This document shows positions 18,870-29,400 of a DNA stretch of 64,000 bases, piece by piece. This DNA is from Oxalobacteraceae bacterium (GTDB lineage: Bacteria > Pseudomonadota > Gammaproteobacteria > Burkholderiales > Burkholderiaceae_D). The stretch is from positions 1 to 64,000 of the forward strand of contig JAIXXN010000027.1 of assembly GCA_027490725.1 (NCBI GenBank), read 5' to 3'. Numbering within the stretch: position 1 is the stretch's first letter; each line of letters begins with the position of its first letter. The position numbers were made by a program, and so were the translations under genes. Below the pieces are notes generated by a model. That model worked only from the letters and a program-made list of their open reading frames with translations. It ran no database searches and was not told where the DNA came from.

Positions 18870-19961
18870 ATGTCTTACATCCGCTTTCCTAAGTCCTTGC
18901 CTACGCTGTTGTGCACACTGCTTCTGCTGGCCTGCGCTCCCCGGACCAGTGCCAGTACGCTGAATCAGAACGTCTCCTGGACCATCGACCGGCCCGGTAC
19001 AAGCGCGCTCTACCGTGTCGTGGCTTATGGTGACTCGATCTTCGCCGGCTACAACGGCTCGACCCTGAACGCGGCCAAGTACGCGGCGCCGACCGTCGAG
19101 GCGGAATACCTGTCGGCCCTGTGGAAGGCCGATGTGGAAAGTGTGCGCCGTACCAAGTCGGGTGCGGTCGCCGCAGACGTCTACAACAACAAGATTGTCG
19201 CCGAGCGCTCCTACATGCAGGCAAGTAATACCAGGGTGGTGGCCTTTGAAATGTGTGGCAATGATGGTTTGCAGGCCCGTACCAATTTCATATCCCAGTC
19301 CGGCACCTGCGATGACAGCGTTCTGACTGCGGCGGAAAACAGTTGCAAGACCTATGTTGAGGCAGCGATGAACTACATCAACGCCAACGCCTATGCCGGT
19401 GTCAAGCTGAAGCTGGTGTCGAATCTGCATTACCCGGGCTACGCTGCCGACAAGGTACAGAGCTCCTGCAAGGATCCGTCCTCCGGGAAAACGGTGAATA
19501 TGCAGGATAAGTTCCTGCTGGCGCTGGCCAGAATCAACTACAGCATGTGCGATCTGGCGCGCCAGAAAGGGTTTGTCTGTGCCGACAACTTCGCCCAGTA
19601 TATGGGGGCCGACTACGATAGCAATGGCGACGGCAAGGTCGATTCCGACGCGCTACGCTATGTGGCTGGAGAAAGTCAGGCAAGCTATGTCACCCGGATT
19701 ACCAGCACCTTGCGCGCTACCTTGCGCGACGCGAATAGCCACTTTGTCTCCTCTGGTAGTAGCTACGATTACATCCAGTCGGACGACACCCACCCCACTT
19801 ACACTGGCGCCTCGGTGACAGCCGGGCTGTTTGGTGGCAGCAGTGGATCGGGTGCCCCGCGTTACCCCACCATCTCCGGCGGCAAGAATCCGATCTGGAA
19901 TCAATACGGCCATGAGCGCATGGGCTGGGCGGTATCAACGTATAACATTGCCACGCCGTGA
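18870..19961 (+). CDS. exported SGNH/GDSL-type hydrolase
   Basis: A 363-residue exported esterase or acylhydrolase. The signal sequence PTLLCTLLLLACAP contains a possible lipobox (LLAC, Cys 22). SGNH blocks: VVAYGDSIFAG (nucleophile Ser56), EMCGND (Asn131 region) and DDTHPT (Asp305, His308). Four or more extra cysteines suggest periplasmic disulphides. Unusually, residues 248-258 read DYDSNGDGKVD, a perfect EF-hand-type calcium loop inside the hydrolase. The stop overlaps the next gene by one base, and that gene overlaps the Lnt-like gene region, so the three genes are one operon. The substrate is unknown; an acyl-ester on lipid, glycan or protein fits both family and context. Confidence 0.82.
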   Translation: MSYIRFPKSLPTLLCTLLLLACAPRTSASTLNQNVSWTIDRPGTSALYRVVAYGDSIFAGYNGSTLNAAKYAAPTVEAEYLSALWKADVESVRRTKSGAVAADVYNNKIVAERSYMQASNTRVVAFEMCGNDGLQARTNFISQSGTCDDSVLTAAENSCKTYVEAAMNYINANAYAGVKLKLVSNLHYPGYAADKVQSSCKDPSSGKTVNMQDKFLLALARINYSMCDLARQKGFVCADNFAQYMGADYDSNGDGKVDSDALRYVAGESQASYVTRITSTLRATLRDANSHFVSSGSSYDYIQSDDTHPTYTGASVTAGLFGGSSGSGAPRYPTISGGKNPIWNQYGHERMGWAVSTYNIATP

Positions 19962-20617
19962 TGCGCGGCAATGTTGAGGCACCGGCGCCATCTGGCGCCG
20001 GACGTGGCTGGCGCCAGCGCGCCGCTTGGCTGGTCGGGCTGCTGGTGGCGGTGATTGCCACGGCTTACGGGCTGTATTGGCTCGCGGTGACGGGCACTGG
20101 CGGCATTGAAGTCAGCGCAGCAAGCGCGCCTCCCGTCGACGTGGCAAGCGTCCGTAGCGCCGCCCCGCCGCCCGTATTGCGTCCAGCCAGCAGCGCGCCG
20201 CGTCCGAATCCGGTCGAGGGCGACGCCGATCCTTCACGTGATCTGAAGAGCTATCTGGTGCGGGGCGAAACGCCCGCTATGCCCGAGGTGATCGAACGCT
20301 TACATGAACGTGGGGTTACTACGGGACTGGGTGCCTTCTCGCCGCCGGGAACCCGGCCACCGCTGATGGGACTCGCCGTGCCCGAGGAGTTCGAACTGCC
20401 GCCCGGCTATGTGCGTCACTATCAGGCCACGGATGACGGTCAGCGCATCGAAGCGGTGCTGATGTTTGCGCCAGATTTCCAGTTGTTTGACGCCGATCAC
20501 CAGCCCGTCGCGATGCCCGCAGATCGTATTGTGCCCGCCGCGCTGGCGCCGGCCGGCATCCCGCTGCGACGCATCGCGATTCCGGCGCCCCGCGAACCGC
20601 TCGGGCCGGGCCATTGA
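19961..20617 (+). CDS. single-TM periplasmic protein of unknown function
   Basis: A 218-residue protein not assigned to a family. It has a short cytoplasmic start, one TM helix (AAWLVGLLVAVIATAYGLYWLAV, residues about 20-42), an Ala/Pro/Ser-rich periplasmic linker, and a small domain from about residue 85 (LKSYLVRGETPAMPEVIERLHERG...VPEEFELPPGYVRHYQATDDGQRIEAVLMFAPDFQLFDADHQPVAMPADRIVPAAL). The ATG overlaps the stop of the SGNH gene by one base; a GTG three bases earlier is also in frame. Its place between a hydrolase and an acyltransferase suggests an adaptor or substrate-presenting role at the membrane; that is inference. Confidence 0.75.
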   Translation: MRGNVEAPAPSGAGRGWRQRAAWLVGLLVAVIATAYGLYWLAVTGTGGIEVSAASAPPVDVASVRSAAPPPVLRPASSAPRPNPVEGDADPSRDLKSYLVRGETPAMPEVIERLHERGVTTGLGAFSPPGTRPPLMGLAVPEEFELPPGYVRHYQATDDGQRIEAVLMFAPDFQLFDADHQPVAMPADRIVPAALAPAGIPLRRIAIPAPREPLGPGH

Positions 20618-20622
20618 GGCCC

Positions 20623-23085
20623 ATGCCGGCATGGGCCTCGGCTCCCGCAGCCCGTCAGCTGGCTGGCATATTGCTCAGCGCCTTGCTGGCAGCGCTGTAT
20701 GCGCGTGGTGCGCAGGCCTGGCCACTGGGCTTTGTCATGCTGGTGCCATGCTTATACTGCCTGAATACCACGCGGACACTGCCGGCGACGCTGGGCTGGG
20801 CCTACCTGATGTCGCTAGCATGGACGTTTGCCGTGTTTGGCTGGTTCGGCGCTGCACTGGGGCGCTACACACAGCTGGGCGCCGGTACCGGGCTGGCTTG
20901 TCTGCTGCTGGGCGCGCCCTTGTTCCAGCCACAGATTCTGGTGTTCGCACTGGTGCGTCAGCTGGCCGGGCGCCGCTTTGGCCCACTGCTGCGTGCCCTG
21001 GCTGGAGCGGCGGCATGGGTCGCCGCGGAATGGCTGCTGCCCAAGCTGCTAGGTGACACGCTCGGTTACGGGCTCTACCCGTCGCGCCTGATGCGCCAGG
21101 GCGCAGCGCTGGGCGGTGGCGCGGGGCTGACCGTGCTGTTGCTGCTGACAAATGAAGGACTGGCCACAGCGTTCAGCTACAGGCAAGGTGGCTGGCGTGC
21201 AATGCGCTGGCCGCTGGCCTTAAGCGCGTTGCCAGCCTTGCTACTGGCAGGCTACGGGCAGCTGGTCCTGTCGTCCGGTAGCGTTAGGGCTGGCCCGACA
21301 TTGCGGCTGGCCATGGTACAGGCCAATCTGGTGGATTATGAAGGCTTACGCCAGCAGAAGGGCGCGCATGCCGTGGTGCGCAGCGTGCTGGACCGGCACT
21401 TTGCGATGAGCTATGACGCCGTGGTGGGGCAGCGCGCAGCCGCCGTGTTATGGTCGGAGACCGCTTACCCCACCACGTTTGGCCAGCCTAAGAGTGCGGC
21501 CGGTGCAGCCTTCGATCGGGAAATTCTGGAGCAAGTGACGGCGGCCGGTGTGCCGTTTGTGTTCGGCACCTACGACCGTGATATGGCCGGTGAATACAAT
21601 GCGGCAGCGTTTGTGCAGCCCGGCACTGGCCTGACCGGCCTGTATCGCAAGACGCGCTTGTTTCCGCTGACCGAATATGTGCCGTCCTGGCTGGACGGGC
21701 CGCGCCTGCGGCGCTGGCTGCCATGGACCGGCAATTGGCGGGCAGGCAACGGCGCCCGGGTTTTTCCCCTACAACTGGCGGATGGCCGCGAGATTCCGGT
21801 GCTCCCGTTGATCTGCCTCGATGATGTGGATACCAGTCTGGCACTGGATGGCGCCAGGCTGGGTGCACAGGCGATCCTGACGATGTCCAACGATGCCTGG
21901 TTTAGCACCGACACCGAGGGCGCGCGCCTGCACCAGAGCGTGGCGGCGTTCCGTAGTATCGAGACCGGATTGCCGCAATTTCGCGTCACCACGAATGGCT
22001 ACAGTGCCGCGATCGATGCCAGCGGTGAGGTGCTGGCAGGGACCGCGATGGGCGCGGCTGCGCTGCTGGTTGCCGATCAGCGCGTGGGGCCGGTGCCAGC
22101 GACCCTGATGGTGCGCTGGGGCGATTGGGTCGGGCCGGCCGCGTGCAGTTTGCTGATGGTGCTGACCGTGGTGGCGTTGATGCCGCGGCAAAGCGCTGCG
22201 CGGGCGCGCAGTCCGGCGCTACCAGCACCGGGTGTGAGCTTTCCGCTCCGGATAATCATGTTGCCCCCAGCGGCACGCCTGATGACGGCAGCGCTGCGTG
22301 GTCTGGCAATGCTGGGTCTGCTCGGCCTCGGCGTGATGTTGATGCTCAATCCCGCATTGCGTGCCAACACGCTGGCGCAAATCCGTCTATTTGCCGGCTG
22401 CTGCCTAGCGCCAGAGCTGGCCGCATGGTGCGTGCTGCAGGGATTTGCCGGTCAGGCGACGCTGCGCGACGGGGTACTGGAACTGCGCGGTGCTGGCCGG
22501 CGCATCGAGCTGGCGCTAGGCGAGATTGCTAGCGTCGCATTCTGGCGTGTTGCGCTGCCGGCCCAGGGGCTCGAGTTGCGCACAATCTCCGGCCAGGCCC
22601 TGCGCTGCGGGCTGGTGCTGGCCGAGCCGCTGGGGTTTGCCGCCGCGCTCGCCGAGGCTGGCGCCCCGCCGGCACATCTGGCCGGGTTCCCCGTCTGGGC
22701 CGTGTACGGGCGGGCACGCCTGGCGTTGCGGCGGCGTTGCGGCGACCGGCCCGTGTTCAAATTCGGTCTGCTGCCACTTGCGCTGGCCATTCCGGCATTC
22801 CAGTTGCACCAGCAGATAGCCTATGGCAGTGGGTTCGGTGAATACTATAGCTTCGGGGTCAAGGCCTATCTGCTCGCTTTCGGGCTGTGGTGGGTGGCAT
22901 GGCTGATCGGCGTGACCCTGTGGGCCGGATTGTTGCGGGGGTTGATCGAAGCCGGTACATTGCTGGCTGCAGTGCTGAGTCCTGCTCAAACCATCGCGGT
23001 GCGCCACTGGCTGGAGTGCGCGGGGCAGCTGGCTTTATATCTGGGCTTGCCCCTGAGCGTGCTGGCCAACCTGGTGCTTAGCTGA
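20623..23085 (+). CDS. apolipoprotein N-acyltransferase-like protein with extra C-terminal membrane domain
   Basis: An 820-residue inner-membrane protein. Residues 1-525 are an Lnt-type enzyme: N-terminal TM helices, then a nitrilase-fold domain with the catalytic triad Glu279 (LWSETAYPT), Lys343 (YRKTRLFPLTEYVP) and Cys398 (PLICLDDVD). Also conserved are SNDAWFSTDTEGARLHQS and TTNGYSAAIDASGEVLA. Normal Lnt proteins stop near 510. Here about 290 more residues follow: several TM helices around a soluble insert (LRDGVLELRGAGRRIELALGEIASVAFWRVALP) that resembles a bacterial PH-type beta domain. The start is the ATG six bases after the upstream stop; a TTG nine bases earlier is possible. It may be a dedicated acyltransferase rather than the housekeeping Lnt, since it sits with an SGNH hydrolase. 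Confidence 0.82.
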   Translation: MPAWASAPAARQLAGILLSALLAALYARGAQAWPLGFVMLVPCLYCLNTTRTLPATLGWAYLMSLAWTFAVFGWFGAALGRYTQLGAGTGLACLLLGAPLFQPQILVFALVRQLAGRRFGPLLRALAGAAAWVAAEWLLPKLLGDTLGYGLYPSRLMRQGAALGGGAGLTVLLLLTNEGLATAFSYRQGGWRAMRWPLALSALPALLLAGYGQLVLSSGSVRAGPTLRLAMVQANLVDYEGLRQQKGAHAVVRSVLDRHFAMSYDAVVGQRAAAVLWSETAYPTTFGQPKSAAGAAFDREILEQVTAAGVPFVFGTYDRDMAGEYNAAAFVQPGTGLTGLYRKTRLFPLTEYVPSWLDGPRLRRWLPWTGNWRAGNGARVFPLQLADGREIPVLPLICLDDVDTSLALDGARLGAQAILTMSNDAWFSTDTEGARLHQSVAAFRSIETGLPQFRVTTNGYSAAIDASGEVLAGTAMGAAALLVADQRVGPVPATLMVRWGDWVGPAACSLLMVLTVVALMPRQSAARARSPALPAPGVSFPLRIIMLPPAARLMTAALRGLAMLGLLGLGVMLMLNPALRANTLAQIRLFAGCCLAPELAAWCVLQGFAGQATLRDGVLELRGAGRRIELALGEIASVAFWRVALPAQGLELRTISGQALRCGLVLAEPLGFAAALAEAGAPPAHLAGFPVWAVYGRARLALRRRCGDRPVFKFGLLPLALAIPAFQLHQQIAYGSGFGEYYSFGVKAYLLAFGLWWVAWLIGVTLWAGLLRGLIEAGTLLAAVLSPAQTIAVRHWLECAGQLALYLGLPLSVLANLVLS

Positions 23086-23473
23086 GTTATTGCCCGGTAC
23101 TGGCATCAGTATCGGGCAAAGCAGGGTGCTAAGCAGGGGAGCAAGCTCGGGGCCAAGCAGGGGACAATTCAGGGATGTCGGGCTGGCGCTGCCGGACTGT
23201 GGCGCAGCGCTGCTTATTTCTGGGAAGCACGACAAGGCGCTTTCCGTAATCGCTCAACAGGTGCAAAATACGCGAGGAGACGGATGCGACGTCACGCCTG
23301 CGCGGCGCGGCGTGGAAAACGCTGATTTCGCTGTCGAGCTGACGGAAATGTGGCAAAATATCCGCGCTGTCTCCTATTATATGTCTTATATAAGACTTGT
23401 TGAGGTACAATAGTCATCAGAGTCGGCGGAGACGATCCGCTTCCCTGCAATCAAACCTGAATGAGAGTTCTCC
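23086..23473. promoter_or_regulatory. acnB upstream region
   Basis: 388 bases without a convincing gene. Near 23117-23166 the motif AAGCAGGGGA occurs twice with variants, an imperfect short repeat. The promoter-proximal 90 bases hold the palindrome and the -10-like hexamer listed separately. Confidence 0.6.
23383..23396. promoter_or_regulatory. palindromic operator in the acnB promoter
   Basis: GTCTTATATAAGAC is a perfect 14-base palindrome 77 bases before the acnB start. A -10-like TACAAT lies at 23406-23411, so the palindrome covers the expected -35 position, as expected of a repressor site. The form resembles GntR/FCD-type operators reported for TCA-cycle and methylcitrate genes, but the regulator is not identified here. 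Confidence 0.65.
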
Positions 23474-26065
23474 ATGTTAGCTGCCTACCGCACCCACGTC
23501 GCTGAACGTGCTTCCCTTGGTATCCCTCCGCTGCCGCTGTCGGCGGCCCAGACCACGGACCTGGTCGAACTCCTGAAAAATCCGCCTGCTGGCGAAGAAC
23601 AATTCCTGGTCGATCTGATCACCCACCGCGTACCAGCCGGTGTGGATGATGCGGCCAAAGTCAAATGCGCCTTCCTGGCTGCCGTGGCCAAAGGCACGGA
23701 AAACTCGCCGCTGATTTCGCGCGAACTGGCGACCCGTCTGCTGGGCACCATGCTGGGCGGTTTCAACATCAAGCCGATGATCGATCTGCTGGACGACGCC
23801 GTAGTCGGCGACGTGGCGGCCGAAGGCCTGAACAAAACCCTGCTGATGTTCGATTACTTCCATGACGTCAAGGAACTGTCGGACAAGGGCAGTGCCCGCG
23901 CCAAGGCAGTGATCCAGTCGTGGGCCGACGCTGAGTGGTTCACCTCGCGTCCGGAAGTGCCACAAAGCATGACCCTGACCGTGTTCAAGGTCACCGGCGA
24001 AACCAATACCGACGATCTGTCGCCTGCACCAGACGCAACCACCCGTCCGGACATCCCGATGCACGCTCTGGCGATGCTGAAAAACCCGCGTCCGGGCATC
24101 AATCCGGAAGAGCCGGGCAAAGTCGGCCCGCTGAAACAGCTGGAAGCCCTGAAAGCCCAAGGCAATCTGGTCGCCTACGTGGGTGACGTGGTCGGTACCG
24201 GTTCGTCGCGTAAATCGGCGACCAACTCGGTGCTGTGGTTTACCGGCGAAGACATTCCTTTTATCCCGAACAAGCGTTTCGGTGGCGTCTGCCTCGGTGC
24301 AAAAATCGCGCCGATCTTCTACAACACCATGGAAGATGCCGGTGCACTGCCGATCGAACTCGACGTGAGCCAGATGGATATGGGCGACGTTATCGAACTG
24401 CGTCCATTCGAGGGTAAAGCCCTGAAAAACGGTGCTGTGATCGCCGAATTCAAAGTTAAATCCGACGTGCTGTTCGACGAAGTACGCGCCGGCGGCCGGA
24501 TTCCACTGATCATTGGCCGTGGTCTGACCGCGAAAGCCCGCGAATCGCTGGGTCTGCCTGCTTCGACGCTGTTCCGTCTGCCACAAGATCCAGCTGACAG
24601 CGGCCGTGGTTACTCGCTGGCACAGAAAATGGTTGGTCGCGCCTGCGGTCTGCCAGATGGCAAAGGTATCCGTCCGGGCACCTACTGCGAACCGAAAATG
24701 ACCACCGTGGGTTCGCAAGACACCACCGGCCCGATGACCCGCGACGAGCTGAAAGATCTGGCTTGCCTGGGCTTCTCGGCTGATCTGGTGATGCAATCGT
24801 TCTGCCACACTGCCGCCTACCCGAAAGTGGTGGACGTCAAGATGCACCGCGAACTGCCAACCTTCATCGAAAACCGTGGCGGCGTTGCGCTGCGTCCGGG
24901 CGATGGCGTGATCCACTCGTGGCTGAACCGCCTGCTGATGCCGGACACCGTCGGCACCGGCGGTGACTCGCACACCCGTTTCCCGATCGGTATCTCGTTC
25001 CCGGCCGGTTCCGGTCTGGTCGCATTTGCTGCCGCCACCGGCGTGATGCCGCTGGACATGCCTGAATCGGTACTGGTGCGCTTCAAAGGCAAGATGCAGC
25101 CGGGTGTGACCCTGCGCGATCTGGTCAATGCGATTCCGCTGTACGCGATCCGTCAGGGCATGCTGACCGTCGACAAAAAAGGCAAGAAGAACATCTTCTC
25201 CGGCCGTATTCTGGAAATCGAAGGTCTGCCACAGTTGAAAGTGGAACAGGCGTTCGAGCTGTCCGATGCGTCGGCTGAGCGTTCCGCTGCCGGTTGCACC
25301 GTGCATCTGGATAAAGAACCGATCATCGAGTACATGACCTCGAACATCACCCTGATGAAGTGGATGATTGCCACCGGTTATCAGGACAAACGTACGCTGG
25401 AACGCCGCATTCAGGCCATGGAAGCGTGGTTGGCCAAGCCAGAGCTGCTGGCACCGGATGCCGATGCCGAATACGCTGCCGTGATCGAAATCGATCTGGC
25501 CGACATCCACGAGCCTATCGTGGCCTGCCCGAACGATCCGGACGACGTGAAAACCCTGGCTGAAGTGGCTGGTACCAAGATTGACGACGTGTTCGTGGGT
25601 TCCTGCATGACCAATATCGGTCACTTCCGTGCTGCTTCGAAAGTGCTGGAAGGCAAGTCCGATATTCCAGTGCGTCTGTGGATCGCGCCACCAACCAAGA
25701 TGGATGCACAAGTGCTGACCGCCGAAGGTCACTACGGCACGCTGGGTCGTACCGGCGCCCGTATGGAAATGCCGGGCTGCTCGCTGTGCATGGGTAATCA
25801 GGCACAGATCCGCAAGGGTGCTACCGTGATGTCGACCTCGACCCGTAACTTCCCTAACCGTCTGGGTATCGAAACCAATGTGTATCTGGGTTCGGCCGAA
25901 CTGGCGGCGGTCTGCTCGGCACTGGGTTACATCCCTTCGAAAGAAGAGTACATGGCGCAAATCGGTGTGCTCGACAAGAACTCGGCCGACATCTACCGCT
26001 ACATGAACTTCGACAAAATCGAAGAGTTCCGTAGCCTGGCCGATGGCGTCGCTATCAGCAAGTAA
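23474..26065 (+). CDS. acnB: aconitate hydratase B (bifunctional, 2-methylisocitrate dehydratase)
   Basis: It interconverts citrate and isocitrate in the TCA cycle and can act in the methylcitrate cycle. The 863 residues match AcnB. The order is that of AcnB rather than AcnA: an N-terminal HEAT-like domain ([21 protein letters not shown]...), then the swivel domain, then the catalytic domains. The [4Fe-4S] cysteines are in [14 protein letters not shown] and GCSLCMGNQ. Substrate-site motifs such as [23 protein letters not shown] and [12 protein letters not shown] are intact. Codon use looks optimised, consistent with high expression. It is monocistronic between an operator-bearing promoter and a strong terminator. 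Confidence 0.98.
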   Translation: MLAAYRTHVAERASLGIPPLPLSAAQTTDLVELLKNPPAGEEQFLVDLITHRVPAGVDDAAKVKCAFLAAVAKGTENSPLISRELATRLLGTMLGGFNIKPMIDLLDDAVVGDVAAEGLNKTLLMFDYFHDVKELSDKGSARAKAVIQSWADAEWFTSRPEVPQSMTLTVFKVTGETNTDDLSPAPDATTRPDIPMHALAMLKNPRPGINPEEPGKVGPLKQLEALKAQGNLVAYVGDVVGTGSSRKSATNSVLWFTGEDIPFIPNKRFGGVCLGAKIAPIFYNTMEDAGALPIELDVSQMDMGDVIELRPFEGKALKNGAVIAEFKVKSDVLFDEVRAGGRIPLIIGRGLTAKARESLGLPASTLFRLPQDPADSGRGYSLAQKMVGRACGLPDGKGIRPGTYCEPKMTTVGSQDTTGPMTRDELKDLACLGFSADLVMQSFCHTAAYPKVVDVKMHRELPTFIENRGGVALRPGDGVIHSWLNRLLMPDTVGTGGDSHTRFPIGISFPAGSGLVAFAAATGVMPLDMPESVLVRFKGKMQPGVTLRDLVNAIPLYAIRQGMLTVDKKGKKNIFSGRILEIEGLPQLKVEQAFELSDASAERSAAGCTVHLDKEPIIEYMTSNITLMKWMIATGYQDKRTLERRIQAMEAWLAKPELLAPDADAEYAAVIEIDLADIHEPIVACPNDPDDVKTLAEVAGTKIDDVFVGSCMTNIGHFRAASKVLEGKSDIPVRLWIAPPTKMDAQVLTAEGHYGTLGRTGARMEMPGCSLCMGNQAQIRKGATVMSTSTRNFPNRLGIETNVYLGSAELAAVCSALGYIPSKEEYMAQIGVLDKNSADIYRYMNFDKIEEFRSLADGVAISK

Positions 26066-26109
26066 GTAGCATATTTGTAGTGTCGCAGCCCGGTGTGGCT
26101 GCGCCAAGC

Positions 26110-26150
26110 AACCCCGCCCGGCTTTGCGCCTGGCGGGGTTGGTTTTTTTT
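26110..26150 (+). terminator. terminator of acnB
   Basis: AACCCCGCC (26110-26118) pairs perfectly with GGCGGGGTT (26132-26140) around CGGCTTTGCGCCT, followed by GG and eight T. Confidence 0.92.
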
Positions 26151-26257
26151 CAGGGTTGGCGGGGCGCGACAGGCGGCTGGCTGGCTGCGCGGCGAAGTGC
26201 ACAGCGCGGGTTTAGGCGTGTAAGATGGATCCCACGCTGCCGGAAAAGGAAATCCCC

Positions 26258-26410
26258 ATGAAGAGTCGTTATCTCGTTGCGTTGCTGCTGGCTAGCCTGA
26301 CGCTGTCTGCCGCGCAGGCTACCGCTTGTATCAAGGGCGCCGTGGTAGGCGGTGTAGTAGGGCATGTGGCCGGCAAGCATGCGGTGGTCGGCGCAGTGCC
26401 GGCCAGATAA
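26258..26410 (+). CDS. short glycine-zipper exported peptide
   Basis: A 50-residue protein with a signal peptide (KSRYLVALLLASLTLSAAQATA) and a glycine-zipper segment CIKGAVVGGVVGHVAGKHAVVGAV. AAGGAA precedes the chosen ATG. Comparable small proteins (signal peptide, ACIKGAVVGGVxGHxAG) are usually longer, with a second Gly-rich and His-rich half. Here the frame stops after VVGAVPAR, so it may be a shortened family member. It likely sits in the periplasm or membrane; the function is unknown. Confidence 0.65.
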   Translation: MKSRYLVALLLASLTLSAAQATACIKGAVVGGVVGHVAGKHAVVGAVPAR

Positions 26411-26430
26411 GCTGCGGACGCCGCCGCCCT

Positions 26431-29400
26431 GTGCCTAGCCAGACCCGACAACTCTATACCCAACTGGTGCGCGCTGCGCAGCTTGGCGTGTCCTGCCTCG
26501 GCCCTGCTCGACGCAGGCAGGTCAGTCGTGCGTATAGCTCCCCGGTGTTGTTGTGCCTGTTTTTGCTGCTGGCGGCTCTGCGCAGCGCAGTGGCCGAGCC
26601 GACGGGACTGAGCGGCCCTCGGCTGATTAACATTGTGAGTGCCGAGGTGATTCCGGATGGGGTAGTTACCGCGCTGGCGCAGGATGAGCGCGGCTATATC
26701 TGGGCCGGCGGACCAACCGGTCTGGCGCGCTTTGACGCTTACCGATTCCAGCGCTTTGCGCTGAAAGGGGCGCAGATACGCAATCAGCAGACCGGCTTTG
26801 TCACCACCATCGTGCCTGCCGAAGCTGGCTATCTATGGGCCGGATTGATCTCCTACGGGCTGGCACACGTCAACACCGATACCGGCTGGACGGAACTGTT
26901 CCAGCATGACCCGCAGAACCGCCAGTCTCTGACGGAAGGCGTGGTCAGGGCCGTGGTACGCGAGCCGGGGGGCGGCATCTGGATCGGTACCTCAGGAGGC
27001 GGGCTGGACTATTTGCCCGCGCACAGTCGGCAGTTCCAGCACCACCGCGCAGCGGGTGGCGAGCTCCCCAGTGACTGGATCGAAGCCTTGTTGCTGGATC
27101 GTGCCGGTGATCTGTGGGTAGGCGGGAGGAAGGGGCTGGTCAGGAAGCGCCGTGATGATCGCCATTTTCAGGCACTGCCGGCTGAGCTTGCTGCCCACAG
27201 TCTGTTGGCGCAGGAGACCGTCACCCTGTTACATCAGGACCGTAGCGGCCGGATCTGGGTGGGCACGCAGAGCGGACGCCTGTTGCGCCTTGATGCACGT
27301 AGCGGGGCGCTAGAGTGGCAGGCAGACGAGGCGTCTGATCATGCCGGCGCTGTGAACGCCATGACCGCACTCGATGCTGAGACTGTCTGGATTGGACGCG
27401 GCAAAGGTATCGATGTGCGCAATCTCCAGACCGGTGCTTTGCTGAAGCGCCTGAAGTACCGGCGTGACCGTCCGGATGGACTCGCGGCCGCCGACGTGCG
27501 CGGTTTGATACGTGATGCTTCCGGGGTGGTGTTTATCGCTATGTATGGCGGTGGTGTGCAGCGCTATGTGCCACCACTGCCGGGCATTAGTGTGCTGGTG
27601 CCGGAGGGCGATCACCCGCAGGCCGATATCAGCGTGCGCAGCATCCGGCAAATGCGCAATGGCGAAGTCTGGCTGGGGCGCTCGGAGGGCGCCGTGACGA
27701 TTCTCGATGCCAGTTTGCGCCAGATTGGCCGCCTACAGTTGCCGCGCTTGCCCAATGGCGGCGATGCGCTGGCCATGCCGGTGACTGCGCTGACGCAAGG
27801 GGCAGATGGCCTGATCTGGCTGGGCTCCGATTTCGGCGTGGTGCAGGTCGATGCAGGTCGGCGCTTCCTGCGCCGCTACGATACGGGCGCCAAAGTAAGA
27901 CGACTCATGTTTGACCATCAGGGCGTGCTGTGGATAGCCACGCAGGATGGCATCCAGTTGCTTTCAGCCGGCGCCACGAGCTTGACGCCGCTGATGCTGG
28001 CACAAGGGGGCCCGCTGCGCGGCTATGTCGACGCACTCGAGCAAGGCGCCGATGGCAAGGTCTGGGTGGGCGGTGTGGCCGGACTCTACTGGCGTGAGCC
28101 AGCCGGGCAGACACTGCACAAGATGCAGTCCTATCCCGATTCCTTTGCTGCCGGCTATGCCGTGAAGGGTTTGCTGGCCGAAGGCGATGGCCTCTGGTGC
28201 GAAACCGATAATGGTTTATACCGTATTGACCGGATTAGTGGCCAGCGGGCGCGCTATACGCTGATGATTGCTGCGCACGGCGTAGCGCGCAGCATGGGTG
28301 CAAATCTCTTGCAGGACGCGCAGCAGCGGATCTGGTCAAACCGCGGTGTGTATTCTCCCGTAGACGGGCGCTTCGACGAATTTACACGCGCCGACGGGGT
28401 CGACTTCGGAACCGGCTGGTTCCGCTCCTATAGCCGCTTGGGGGATGGTCGCATGCTGTTCGGTGGTAGCCAGGGATTGCTGGTCATTGATACGGGCAGA
28501 TACCAGCCATGGGCCTATCAACCACCGGTGGTGATCAGCCGGATAGTGGCCGGTGACGGCAATACCGAGCAGGCACAGAATCAGCTGCTGCAACTGGGCG
28601 CCACCCAGCGCCGTTTCCGCGCCGAATTCGCGGCACTCGATTACAGCTATCCGGAAGGGCACCGCTATCGTTACCGTCTGGACGGCTATGACGCCGACTG
28701 GCACGATGCCGACGCTGACCAGCGTGTGGCCAGTTACGATCAGCTGCCACCGGGCAGCTACACCTTGCAGGTGCAGGGTAGTAATCGCAAGGGCCAGTGG
28801 AGTCCGGTGACGGCGACGCTGGAAGTGACGGTGCAGCCGGCGTGGTGGGAAACCTGGTGGGCGATGGCGGGGCGGCTGGTGTTGCTGCTACTGGCTTTGC
28901 TGGCGCTGCTGCAGTGGCGGACTGCGCAACTGCGCCGCCGCAAACAGGTACTCGAGCAGAGCGTCAATGAGCGCACCATGGAATTGCAGCGCGTCTCGGC
29001 CGTGCTAGAAGCGAAGAGTGTGGCGCTGGAACAGGCCAGCCGTACCGATCCGCTGACGGGGCTGCATAACCGGCGCTTCCTGAGCGAACATATCGATAAC
29101 GATGTTGACCAGTCGCTGCGCCGCTATGCCGAACAGGAACGGCGCGGCCAGTCCGCCGGGGAAGACGCCGATCTGATTTTCTATCTGCTCGATATCGACC
29201 ATTTCAAGCAGGTCAACGATGCCTATGGCCATGCGGCCGGCGATGCGCTGCTGCAGCAGATGCGCGAACGCCTGCAGGCCACCTTCCGCGACGGCGACTA
29301 TCTGATCCGCTGGGGCGGCGAAGAATTTCTGATTGTGGCGCGCGCAACCGGGCGCAGCCGGGCACCGGAACTGGCCGAACGGGCCCGTCTGGCGGTGGCG

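Noticed and set aside
23477..26107. 876-codon open frame antisense to acnB
   Set aside because: Same artefact: a long stop-free antisense of a strongly codon-biased gene.
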